The notes under the pieces were generated by a model. The model was not told the origin of the DNA, did not search any database, and saw nothing but the letters and a program-made list of their open reading frames with translations. A DNA stretch of 64,000 bases, taken from Telmatactis stephensoni (lineage: Eukaryota; Cnidaria; Anthozoa; Actiniaria; Isophelliidae). The stretch lies in assembly GCA_029948255.1 (NCBI GenBank), contig JALIZF010001912.1:868001-932000 (forward strand), written 5' to 3'. This document shows positions 34,772 to 46,372 of the stretch, piece after piece. Every line of letters begins with the position of its first letter. Position 1 is the first letter of the stretch. The position numbers and the translations under genes are program-made.

Positions 34772-37700
34772 TCAGTCAGACCACTCCTCATCGTCATAAT
34801 CCTCCCAGTCATCGTCATCATCGTCGTCGTCTTCTTCGTCTTCGTCAGAAAAAAATAGAGTATTAACGGTAAGCCAATACAGTGCGATCACAATATAACG
34901 AAGGGACTTTAATAATTATTTTCGTATACCGGGGATTCGTTATACCGGGGATTCGTTATACCGGGGATTCGTTGCAGCGGGGACTCGTTACAGCGGGGAT
35001 TTGTTAACGTTACACCGGGAATTCGTTACACCGCGGTTTTGTTATACCGGGGATTCGTCGTCATGACCAGTCGTAGCAGGGATTCGTTACACAGGGGTTT
35101 CGTTACACCGCGTATCCTTACACCGAGGATTCGTTAAACCGGGCGGAGGTTCTTACACAGGGGATTGGTTACACCGGGAATTCGTTACATCGGGGATTCT
35201 TTACACCGTAGTTTCGTTATACCGGGATTCGTGGTCAGTCGCACCGGGGATTCGTTACACGGGGATTCGTTATACCTGAGATTCTTTACACCGGGGATTC
35301 GTTACAAAGGAGATTTTTTATACCGGGGTTTCGTCATATCGGGAATTCGTCTTACAGTGGGGATTTGTTTACCGGAGATTCATTATAAAGGGTTTAGAAG
35401 CCATACATCTTGTGTTTGGACCTGCGGAATACGTTATAGCCTTAGTCAACGTTAAATCAATCGGAGTTCGTTCAATCAAATGCAGAATTTCTATTCTAAT
35501 TCCTCACTTTCAAAAATTTTAAGAATTTTTCAAAGAAGAACTTAATTTCAATGTCAGTGAAAACCCTAATGTTGATTGAACAAATACGTTGTGTGAGGCG
35601 TGACTAGATATATTTACCTGACGAATGCATTACTTTGGAGCGTAAATCCATGGCTCTAGCCAAGGCTCCACCGACCCCTTCCTCGCCTGGTTTGGGTTTG
35701 GGGGAAGCTGACCTATCCACCTGTAACAACGAATATATATTCAATTAATTTACAGCCTGATTTCAATTGTTCAAATCTACAAGCAATGCTAAAATGTGGG
35801 ACGATTGGTATTTTTAATCTGTGCGTAATTAATGACCAAATGATTCTCGCTCTCGTCGCACCCCTAAATCGATGTTGGGGCTGAGCACACCTTCACTGCT
35901 ACCCTCGGAAACTGCAACATTGTAGAGGGGTGGGGTCGCGAAGACATGAAAAATGGTTAGATACCAAAATAGATGCTCAAAATGTTATCGTGCCAAGTAA
36001 TTTTTGCCAATGATTGTAGGTCAAATCATTCACCTCCCGTGATATATTTGTACCATTACCTTTTTCAATTTGGTTCCAGCCAAAATACTATCCATCAACG
36101 ACCCACCAGCTGAGCTAAGATCAGCACCCATGACCTTCAGGACACTACCGGTCACCGCTGTAGCCTCTGATGAGCTTGCTAACATCGGAGGAGGTGGTGG
36201 AGGAGGAGGAGGTGGAGGTGCTACAGCACAAGGTAGTGGAGGTTGGGGTGGAGGGACTGGAGCTCCAGGTGGATGTTGCTCCGTTGGCTTTGATTCTACT
36301 GTTGGTGCAGGTGGTGTTTTTGGTGATCCTGGTGGGGGTGGGGTAGGTGCCGGTGGTGGGGGTGGAGTGGGCGCCCCAGACCCTGGCGGCGGCGGCGGCG
36401 GTGGTGGTGGGGGCGATGGTGCCCCTGGAGGAGGTGGAGTTGGGGGTTCTTGCAGTCGCTCGTGAACCTCCCAGGTTGGTTGTGTTACTTCCACGACTTC
36501 ATAATGGATATCACTTTGTGATGGTTTCTTTTGTGACGCATGAACTGACAAGGAAAAGACTCAATGGGTTAACTCGGCCGATTATATAACAATTATTTTA
36601 ATTAAAACATTAAAATAGGACTCCGCAGACACAAACCACAATACGTTTGTGGAGTGTGTGGAGGCTTAATTAATCCTCATGCAAACACTCCCAATGGCAT
36701 TCAACACTCTTGGCCCCAGCACTGCAGGCAGTTGCTGGTCGGCAATTCAGACGTACCCAACACTGCTGTGTTGAAACCATCACGAAGCTTTAAATACCCT
36801 TAAAACGGACCATTGGTGGAGACGGCTTCTTGGGAGATATAGACCAGCTTAATTCTAGCTGAAGGAACTACCGACGCTAAATACAGTGCTTTACCTTTAC
36901 TTTTTTTAAAATTAAACAAATTTAAGAAATGTTGATTGCTGTTGGCTCAAAGTGGTTTTTAAACGCATTCAACAAATTGCATGAAGCCAACAATTTTGGG
37001 AGTTGCTGGCAAATATATTTGGGGGTTTTTGCATGGGAGAAGTTCTCACATTTTCAGACCTAGAGTTGCCAAAAGTGAAATATTTGGCCTGAAGGACGGC
37101 GTGACTCTACAGAATTCGCCATGATACATAGGAAATTAGCTTATGCAGAAGACGACACACTCAATAGAAATTGAAGTAAGTTCTATGATTCTGTTGCTTT
37201 GTGGTGATAAGCGCGTGTTTTTAGGACGTACATACCAGTGCCGTTCTGCTGTGGAGTTTCTTTAGCTAGTGGTGACGTCACAGGAGACGGTGTTTTAGTC
37301 TTTTTCTTTTTAAAGAAACTAAAGAAACCTGTCAAATTAAAAAAATGGCATCAGTCAACAACCGTGGTTGCAAATGTATGTCGATTGCTCTGTGTTAGTA
37401 ACCTACGTACGCGTCACCACACTGAGAAAAAACTCTCGCTTAGTCCGCCCGCGTAAGTTCGACACGAATCGGTTTCTGGACCCCCAACAGAGTTTCTCAT
37501 TTTGAAAAGACGTTTGTGATTGGCTAAATCGTGGAGATCATTCTAACGCCGTTTCTTATTCGATGTTCTTTCGTGTCAACATGACGTAAGCGATTGACTG
37601 GTTCCAAGTAAATATCCAATGGCAAACAGCGTTAATATATTAGCCAATCATAAGCTTCTTTTCGAAATCAGAAAGAATGTAGTTGGAATAATTAGATATT

Positions 37701-40700
37701 CGTGTCCTTGTTACGAAGGCCGACTAAATGAGTTTTTTTTCTAGATATGATACAGGCTACTCTGGCCATGTTCACACTACAGTTCTAGATCGATCTGAGT
37801 TCGATCCAGCTTGAAGGGATGTGCTAGACTGGATCGATCTCAGATCGATCTAATGCTGTAGTGTGAACAGGGCCTCTGTGTCATATAGAAATCTTCTCTA
37901 TCTAATCTACTATCTAATCTATACTCTTTCCTTTACAATAAAAAGTGGGACTAACTTTATATTATGTATAAAACTGATTTATCTCTATTCTGAAATAATA
38001 TATATTTATTTTGTAATATCAGTATTTTCTTTATTCTTTCCTTTCTTTCTTTTTTCTTAGTTATGCTTTGTTTCCGTTCTTCTTTTCTCGACTACTTCAT
38101 GTTGTAGAGGCTAACTCCAAAGCTTTAGCTACTTTAGCCTCTACGCAGAATTAATATTTATACCAAATCCTCTTTCTATGCATATGTTGTATATTTTTAT
38201 GCATGTGTTATGTAAAAAAGACGTTATTACTTCGAAAAGTGCAAATAAAGTGAAATTGAAAACTGAAACTGAAACTGAAACTGTGAGCTTCCATGCTATG
38301 AGGTGAGGTTTATATTTATTTATAATGAATGAAATAAGTAAATCTTCGTACCTCCTTTCTTTTTCTTCTTTTCAGCTAAAAAGTAAAAATACTAGGTAAG
38401 TTTACCTTCATTGTGGATAATAATTGTTGTTCCTATAGCTAGATATATCTAGAATGGTATAACTGCGACTATTAAGGTGGCTCGACCCAATTTCGCCAGT
38501 GCGCGGGTAGTCGAATTGAAGCGGCTATTAATTGCGTTACAGAATTAAAATTAAAAAAAATTGATCTACCAGTTTTCAAGAAACAGTATTATTAACGTGG
38601 ATGTCGAAATTCCGAGATAAACGCAGCAATTTAGTGCCTTACGTACAGTCGTCTCAACGGCGATCAAAAATAGCAAATACGATGACATTTTCACAAAATA
38701 AAGAACCATGCCTTGGTATTATTTAGAACCAAAAATATTGCAACTTTTCTTTGAAAAATCATTGTTACAAAATTAATTTTGTAGAGCACCCGCGGTTTTA
38801 AATTTCTTCAAAGTTAAATAATTGCTCCGTTTTTACTCAAAATCGGCTTAATAGAATTTCTTGAAACGCTCTCACATTATAGACAAACATTTGATTTACA
38901 AAGTCTCATAAATCGTTTGGCTCGTCGAGGTCTGGATTTTGAGAAAATGGGCAAAATTTCAAATCTAGTGTATAACAATTTCGATGTTAAAAAAGCTCCG
39001 ATTTCAACCAAACTAGTATCATTATAAAATTTGGTCCATTTGTAGTAGGTGTGCGTAAAAAGTTTGGTCAAGTTAATTCTGTAACGCAATTAATAGCCGC
39101 TTCAATTCGACTACCCGCGCACTCGCGAAATTGGGTCCAGCCACCTTAAACTCTATTAAATGACCGTTTTAATTTTTAATTATAAAATATTTGAGATATA
39201 ACGCGCGCGCTGATTGGCTGGCTACCATGTTTATATCAGAGGACAGAGACATGGCTCGCTCAAAAAACGTCGACAATATTTTATAAAAGCAATATAAAAC
39301 GATCGCTTATGTCTCTGTACTGTGATATAAACACTCTGGAAGATGTAGAGCACTCGAAAAGCAAGAGAAACACTCGGCTACGCCTCGTGTTCCTAAGCTT
39401 GCATTTCTCTTGCTCTACATCTTCCATCGTGTTTATATCACAGAACAGAGACATGCGCGCGCGTTTTATATTCCTTAATTACAGTGGAACCCAACCCGAG
39501 TGCATAGCCATCTCTATTAAGCAATCACTTTGTACTAGCCCAAGCCCACTTTCAATATTCTGATAGAGTGATATAATAATAGGCTCAATTCGAGGCTCAG
39601 TGGAATGCTAAATTCTTGATGTTTTGACAGGAGCCTCGTGATATCTAAGTTCACTGTCGACAGATTTAGGACTAGATATCTTCAGCAAAGGAATCAATGA
39701 CATCAGTAAATGACAAGGGTGTTGGAATAAAACTTTGGGCAATACTGGCGTAGAAGATTGAAAATGTTGGTCTTGCAAACAGGGATTTAAAATTAAGAGC
39801 GGTAATGTGCACTTTCATAAAGTATACGCCTAATTAATCCAACTGTGCTTCAGTTTATAAGACAATAAGTATCATGACACTTGCCATACTCATCATTTAT
39901 ACCTTCAGGCGTTGGAGGTGTGGCACTCGTAGACTGATATGCTTCCTCTTTTGGGGGCTGAGGTACTGTTTGTTTTTGTACCCCAGGGCCAGCCTGAGGT
40001 GGTCTTTGTACTGGTTGCATGCCCCCTCTACCTCTACCCCTGGGTCGCGATGACTGTGGGCGTGGTGGTCGCATTCCAGGTTTCAGCACAGGGGTCATTG
40101 GACCTACGGTGCTCATCTGAGGGAGCATCCCTTGCATGGTACTCATTTGGGGCCTCATTTGAGGGGACATCATTCGACCTAAGAGATAATGAATGATCAA
40201 ATTATACACTCAAGCTAACCTTCACCTTTCTAAGGCCTATACTCCGGGCCCTAAAATCGCCGTTATTTCGGGCGATCTTATGCGATTTTAGGCGATCTTA
40301 GGCGATATTGGGAAATTTTAGCCATTTCGAGTTGGCGCTCTTGGGCGATGTTGAGCGATCTTGGGCGATATTAGGCGATATTAAGCGATATTAAGAGATT
40401 TTAGGGCCCGGAGTAGGCCTATCTTTTGATCTCAGGCGATATTAAGCGATATTAGGCGATTTTAGGGCCCGGAGTAGGCCTTTTCTACTGGATCAACCTC
40501 TCTGCAACGATGGACTACACGACAACCATTCTCTCCACAAGAACTATTCTGTCCACAATAACCATCAGCAACGCAAGCAACCGCTCTACAATAACCTTTC
40601 TCACGACAACAATCAGCTACAATGGTTGTCCTCCTCTCTACATTAACGACTACTTCTATAGAGTACCACCTCTCTGCAATGGCCACAAATTCCTCTCTCT

Positions 40701-43700
40701 CTCTGCAAAGGAGCCGTATACATTTACTCTTCTTGAAACCTCTCTAAAACGACCACTTAATGTTCCTATGTCAGCTGTAGAGGGGTTATAATTATCTTCA
40801 GTTATATAGAAAAAATAACTCTATTTGAGGTGCCCAGGATAGAGTAGATTTCGTATGACTGTGAAAGCGCCACATAACTCAGATGGGAGATTTCAAAAAA
40901 ATCATTTCGTTTACATAGGAAATAAAAGTTTTGAATATTCGAAGCGGAAGAAAATAATGGAGTGTCATTAGGCGAAAATCGAAAACAAATGATGTTAACG
41001 CATGCATGTAAGAATAACAATACTTCCTAGAAAGCACCCATAATTACAATTTTTGAAAAGATTTCGGAAATATGCTTCAATAACTAGGAAATTACTTAGC
41101 TTTGAAAACTTTTGCCATCGAAAGAATCGTGAAAATGTAAAACGATCAATAAGCGATTAAACTCTTAACTAAACTCTAGAAAAAGTATCGAAATTATCAA
41201 TGCAGTCAGAAACGTTTTCAAAGAATTTCGATTAAAGTTAATTTTTCTAAGAATAAGAGCTTACCTTATCGTTAAGTCATGGCAAGAAATGAAATAATTT
41301 AAAGCGTGTATCAGGATATTGCTGATCATGAGGGACGATATTCCATAATTTGAGCTCGAGGCCCCATTACTGGGTGCTTCAGAATCATTGTTTTTGCATA
41401 TTGAAATTATTCTATGTGACGATTCAAATTAGATTTTAAAAAAGGAATACCGATGCAGAAGAATAGCTTCTAATTACCTTTGTGAATAGACTTCAAGTCC
41501 GCTATTTGAGTTCTTCATTTTAACAATGGAAAACAAGGAAGCAGGAAATTTGTGTTTAATTCTTTAGGAAATGGAAGAAACGGAAAAACGTACCTCAAAG
41601 GACAAATTTTAGGAAAGAAAAATAGAACAGAAAAATTGAGAACAAAAAATTGAATATCGAAATCAAAGTGCAAATTGAAAGAAAGAAAAGATTGAGAATT
41701 AAAGAAAGACAGAAAACATGAAAAGAAAACGAACACGCGGAGAGGATAAAAAGAAGAAAGAAAAGATTAATTAAGCTTGTAAACTAAGATATTTTAACAA
41801 ACAATTGATTTAAATAGTATAATTAACGTTGACATTAAATTGACATCGAAATAACAAAAAATGATTGAATCAAGCCAAACATTTTACTTAAAAATAAATG
41901 ATCTAAAATAGCACCAAAGAGTTTTTTTCTAATCATCTAGTAACAGTTTGCAAATCCACCCCAGAAAAACAAGAAGAACTTCTCAGAAGAGTAATCAATA
42001 GTTCGTATTTAAAGATGAATTAAAGCAGATTTCGTATGTTGTGAAAACCTTACGTACGGATCACGCAGTGCCGTTACTGGGACATTTCCGTCAGGAGTAT
42101 TACCCAGGGGCGGATCCAGGGCTCAGACTGAGGGGGTTCACTTCACATTTATCTTGTTCTTGATATTCTTCATTCTCGACGTAAATATATTTTATTTTTA
42201 GGATGAGAAAGGGAGTTCCCAGGCACCCAAGGGACCCACCCTGGATCCGCCCCTGTTACCCTGGATGAAGCTAGGTGGTTTTGTTTTGCTTTCTCATTCG
42301 GGGAGGGGGGGCATCAAGGGTAGAGTGTGACTGTGCCAAGTGCTACGGCGGTTTTACACCAACCTCGTTCCCAGGCCCTATTCCCTTCGCTTGGAGGTGG
42401 AGGCCTGGGAACGAGGTTGGTTTTACACAGTTGTACAAAATCTGACATGTTTGATCTGGAGCATGCGCAGTTTTCGAATGACTCTCAAACGGACCGTGCC
42501 GTTTTCACATTCATACGAAAACTACTCTATGAATTCATGCGATGTTCCTTGCTATCACTCTCTGTCCCCTGTGGTTTTTCGCAGTCATATATACCAGACA
42601 TACCTCTGCCTCGTCCAGCCATTTGCCTCGCTCCCGCAGGAAACCCAACTTGTGAAGGCATTTGTACGAGTGCAGTCTGGCCCGATAGGGTCTGGACACG
42701 AACCATTTGCATAGGAGCCATCATGGTGGAGCCGTAGTGCTGTGTGGCCATCATTTTACGCGCACGGTTTTCTGATTACAAAAAAAAAAAAAACATCAAA
42801 GATTTCGTTAGATATTTGCGGTATATAAATCTTAAACATTATTATTATTGTTACTAATATGGGTGTGGCAAAGGCTATTTTCTGCCATTAAAAAGTACGT
42901 ATTATATCATTAATCACACAAGTTTCGACTGACTGCAGTCGGAGGAAATGCAAAGACTCCTCTGTTCGTTACGTACTTCTACCGCAAGGAGTGGACCCTA
43001 CTCCGATCACAACTTTACCCCAACAATGTTGGTGATCATATATATGAAAGCTAAGCAAATTCGAGCAAAGTCAAGTAGTCTCTTGTTAATTCACAAACAC
43101 AAAGTGATCCGTAGCCCGAACTCATGGCATATTAGGAACGAAAAACCTTTCAAGGATTTTCTAATAAAACTATATTGCAATGTATTGTATTGTACGACCT
43201 CTCAGCTACAAGTCCAATATCCTAACCGTGACTTTCACAATTAGTGCTAACTAATTATTTTCACTTTACCGGCTTTTTTTCGCTTGAATTCTCTGATTCT
43301 TTCCTTGATAGCAGCACGAAATAGTTGTGCTTCTTGTTCGTCACAAAAGTTTAACCCCGCTCTACAGTCCTACAAAAACATAGAGTATACAAACAATAAT
43401 AGGTTGAAATAAGTATACAACTTCACTGTTGACAAAATAAGGCTACGCCAACACTACAGCGGTTTTCGTATGAGTGGGAACTTACCGCCTCGTACCGTGA
43501 CCGTGTCAGTGCCGTGATGTCTATCAAAACATTCGAAATTCCTGCCGTAACCGTACCGTGCAGTGACTCTGCCGTTTTTCCACTCATACGAAATCGGAAG
43601 TAATCCAGATTTTATCGATTAAAATCTTTGGACGCGCGCCATATTTAAAAGTCTAAATATTGCAAAGTAAAACGTTACATTCTGGACTTCATTAAAAATC

Positions 43701-46372
43701 ATGAAACTTTACTTACATGTGCGTTAAAAGTATGAAATGTACTTGTAACAGCTCTGTATTTGAATTGTCTGTACAACTCTTGCTCCCAGGTAATGGTTCT
43801 GTTCTGTAAGAAAACGAAAACGTCAAGGTATGTCCACACTAGGCGATAAATTTGACAACGCATCCTTTTTGCTACGGTTAGGCCTTCTGTCCACACTAAA
43901 CGACGTTTTTCTCTTGTCTAATTACCGTTTCAGTGTGGACAGCGAAACGGAGAAAAAAAAAGATGTTTTCACATTTATCCCGATTGGTGTGGAGGTTGCT
44001 AAAAGCTGACAAACTCACAAGTATTTATGGGGTTAATCGTGTTGTCGGAAATTCGCTGCTGGTCAAAAACTGTTCTGTTGTATTTGAAATAACATTTATC
44101 GCAATTTGTAGTACCTGCCGCACGTTGTTACAAATTATAAATGTTGTCGCATATTGTACTAGCAGAGCAAACAGTGAATACTGTAAACCTCAATATTGTA
44201 CGTAATTACTGGCTCCCTAATGATCCGGCATCACACTACCCCGGTATCTTTAATTTACTAGTGTACAGCCACAATATTTCAGCTCCTTGTTGAAAAATCT
44301 GGTAGATACTGTGGGCTATGTCAAATATCGCAAGGTACGGAATTGGCGCATGCGCTTGTAATCTCATGTGATCTCTAGCATGATAACGAGATAGAATTGA
44401 TGTTTCAATAAAAAATCTACATCAGATGTGCCTCGCGCATGAGATCACAGGGAACCTCTCCTTGCGGACACTTCCATAATTCGGACACCTCTCTACAACG
44501 GACAGATGTCTATGTCCCAACAGCCTGGAATCTCCATACATTTCCTTATAAATGAAACCTCTATAAAACAGACACCTCTCTATAACGGACAGGTCTCTAT
44601 GTCCCCCAAATTGAAATCTCCATACATTTCGTTATAAATGAAGCCTTCATAATACGGACACCTCTCTACAACGGACAGGTCTCCATGTCCCCACAATTGA
44701 AATCTCCACACATTTCTTTATAAATGAAACCTCTTCTTAAGTGTTCGCTTTAAAGAGGTTTCACCCCATTTTGGATAGGGGTGTGCCGCCGGAGTTCTAG
44801 AAACCTGACCCTGTTTAAGACACTCGAAAGTGAAAAAATCATACCCTGTTCAAGACAAATGAGAAGAAAATCGACCTTGGCCTAGACAAAAAACGGCTGA
44901 GGAGGCGCTTTTTTGTTTATTTTGAATATCGTACCCTATCTAAGACACAAAAATATGATATGGCTTGGGATCTCGTCAAAATTATAGATCCTGTTTAAGA
45001 AGTACAGTTTTGGGTAAAATGTATACCCTGTTCAAGACAGCAGGGCCAAAAACCATACCCTATCCAGCGGCACATACCCGTATAGCAAATATATGGGAGT
45101 ACCTCCCCCCCGGGGGGTTTCACTGCATTATACATCATCCTAGACTCACCACAATATCAACGATTCTGATATAATAAGACCGCGTTGTACCATCTTTTAC
45201 CAGACACCCAACACCTGTCTCATACTTGACCCACGTGGCTCTATTAGGCGGAGGGGCCAGGAAGAGTTGAACTATGGCGGAGCACAGCGACTAAAAATCA
45301 AGACAGTATCACAATATTATCAATGTATAAATAGGCAACAGATCTCTCCTGGATGTGTTTTTGATATAAAAAGTTGTATATTAAATGTCCAATCTCCTTG
45401 GGCAGGCACTAAAGTAGCCTCCAACTGAATAAAACTGCCTGATCTTGCGAGGTGAAGTGGATTTGGGAAAGGGTTAGGGTTAGTCACTTCACTGACAAAC
45501 AAGTGTACGGAATCCCGGAGGGTGGGGTGGGGGACTCCATTGTAAAAGGATCGAGTATGCTCTTCGGAATCTTTAAAGCCATATGTATATGAACAGCAGT
45601 TATCAGTTTTGCTTGTACTTTAACAAATTTACAATGTCTTTCCGGCCGTGGTATGGACTTTTATTTACCAACATCAGTTTACGTCACAAATGGTCAAAAT
45701 GTTAGGGACGTAAAACGTTGGTAAATAAGAGTCCACATCGTGGAAAAACATTGTAAACATGTTTTTTTATCCCAAATTTGAGAAGCAATTTCTCGTCGAA
45801 CTGCAGCTTCCAGCGCGAGCGCGCGCGCGAAAAATCAAAACGATGACGTAAATCGTTAGTATGGACTCTTATTTACCACAGTTCTCGGCCAATCAGAAAG
45901 CGAGAATTAACAAAAATGCGCTCGTGCTTCCACTTGAGTTTTGAACATTTTATGACGTCAAGAGTGTGTCAACAAGAGGACAGACAACTCAAAACCATCT
46001 TCAATTCGATTTTTACAACAAATTATTTGAGATAAAAGTTAAAAAATCCTTTTCAAACGGGGCAACAGAACGAGCGCGCGCGCTGAAACGCGTCAGCAAT
46101 GTCTGTCCTCTTTGACACACTCTAATCAACCAATCAGATGGCGAGATTAGTATCAAGTGTTGTAAAAACCGATATTGATTGTGGTAAAAAGGTATCATTG
46201 GTCTAAAATCTCTAGCAAGTTTGTCCGATAACTTTCAATCCTAAGTAAAATAATTTCAGTTAATAAATTACCGAATACATACATATCGTTTGTTGCCAAG
46301 AACCTCTTTCACCGTCTCATTTTCTTCGTTTGAAATCAGGTATGACGGACAGTGTTTCGACAGCACACTCAT
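34772..46372 (-). CDS. WASP/N-WASP-like Arp2/3 activator, no GBD seen
   Basis: Eleven minus-strand exons: 46372-46283, 45290-45150, 43803-43717, 43369-43270, 42771-42595, 40178-39903, 38375-38352, 37328-37236, 36544-36060, 35720-35618, 34839-34772. All phases match, giving 547 residues. Domains: WH1 about 1-135 (SLCSAIVQLFLAP, WEQELYRQF, LNFCDEQEAQLFRAA); a Met/Gln/Pro-rich linker about 140-290 with RGRGRGG; basic EKKKKKGGFFSFFKKKKTK; polyproline about 363-450; WH2 SLMDSILAGTKLKKV (478-492); central LARAMDLRSKVMHSS; an acidic tail with two Trp ending WSD. This is the WASP order and VCA end, which binds actin and Arp2/3 to drive branched actin. The CRIB/GBD expected after the basic patch is not found. 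IHYEVVEVTQPTWEVHERLQ stands there instead. A phase-symmetric exon could still be missed. It resembles N-WASP more than WAVE. Confidence 0.9.
34925..35395. repeat. 16-17 bp minisatellite, GGGGATTCGTTATACC
   Basis: About 25 imperfect tandem units of GGGGATTCGTTACACC type in the last intron of the WASP-like gene. Units are best conserved at the left and drift to the right. Confidence 0.9.
36786..36900 (+). mobile_element. SINE family 2, headless copy
   Basis: AGCTTTAAATACCCTTAAAACGG through GAAGGAACTACCGACGCTAA matches the body of the SINE at 31084-31323 without its tRNA head. Confidence 0.7.
37764..37874. mobile_element. Short hairpin element, TGTTCACACTACAG ends
   Basis: GGCCATGTTCACACTACAG and its inverse flank two AGATCGATCT palindromes. 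It lies in a WASP-like gene intron. Confidence 0.8.
38180..38283 (+). mobile_element. Retroelement 3' tail with (GAAACT)n
   Basis: AAATAAAGTGAAATTGAAAAC followed by tandem ACTGAA units, the form of a truncated retroelement 3' end. It resembles the tail at about 25280-25310. Confidence 0.4.
38472..39149. mobile_element. Non-autonomous DNA transposon, TTAA-flanked
   Basis: Terminal inverted repeats of about 70 bp begin GGTGGCTCGACCCAATTTCG. TTAA lies directly outside both ends (38472-38475 and 39146-39149), as expected for a piggyBac-type target site. The 530-bp interior has no transposase. It lies in a WASP-like gene intron. Confidence 0.8.
39186..39475. mobile_element. MITE family H copy 1
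   Basis: Starts AATATTTGAGATATAACGCG with CTGATTGGCTGGCTACC. Internal inverted arms contain GAAGATGTAGAGCACTCG and GTTTATATCACAG. The copy at 46660-46967 is the same family in the opposite orientation. Confidence 0.8.
40240..40480. repeat. Degenerate GCGATATTA/GCGATCTTA array
   Basis: About 18 units of roughly 11 bp built on TTAGGCGATATT. CTCCGGGCCCTAAAATCG at the left is the inverse of GATTTTAGGGCCCGGAG, which occurs twice at the right. Confidence 0.85.
42105..42255. mobile_element. Short MITE with CAGGGGCGGATCCAGG ends
   Basis: CAGGGGCGGATCCAGGG at the left and CCTGGATCCGCCCCTG at the right, with TTACC directly outside both ends. A related element is at 56360-56534. Confidence 0.8.
43455..43605. 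mobile_element. MITE family B copy, WASP-like gene intron
   Basis: CAGCGGTTTTCGTATGAGTG and CCACTCATACGAAATCGG ends with the GTGTCAGTGCCGTGATGTCT core. Partial copies of the same family are at about 42020-42085, 42445-42540 and 40838-40880. Confidence 0.8.
44450..44760. repeat. Tandem repeat, about 95-bp unit, three copies
   Basis: CGGACACCTCTCTACAACGG, then ATGTCCC, then AATCTCCATACATTTC, then TATAAATGAAACCTC recur three times in order. The last unit is diverged. Confidence 0.85.
44765..45120. mobile_element. Repeat of ACCCTGTTTAAGACA type
   Basis: Several diverged units of TACCCTGTTCAAGACA, bounded by GGATAGGGGTGTGCC at the left and GGCACATACCCGTAT with GGGAGTACCTCCCCC at the right. Related sequence occurs near 54310-54360 and 55620-55700. 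Confidence 0.5.
45528..45590. mobile_element. MITE family E, end fragment
   Basis: GGGGGACTCCATTGTAAAAG through GTATGCTCTTCGGAATC matches the left end of the element at 15094. Confidence 0.65.
45650..46200. mobile_element. Foldback cluster related to 2.8 kb element
   Basis: An inverted pair (GGACTTTTATTTACCAAC and GTTGGTAAATAAGAGTCC) spans 45656-45735. A second pair with TTACAACA and CCAATCAGA-type ends spans about 45860-46195. The interior CTTCAATTCGATTTTTACAA is shared with the flank of the element at 2774. Confidence 0.6.

Noticed and set aside
34790..34850. (TCATCG)n-like simple repeat
   Set aside because: It is the coding sequence of the Asp-rich acidic tail of the WASP-like protein.
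36070..36589. Plus-strand Gly-rich frames opposite the polyproline exon
   Set aside because: They are the antisense of the WASP-like proline-rich exon, which has better splice and domain support.
44450..44760. CRISPR-like spaced repeats
   Set aside because: The unit is about 95 bp, imperfect throughout with no unique spacers, in a eukaryotic intron. It is an ordinary tandem repeat.
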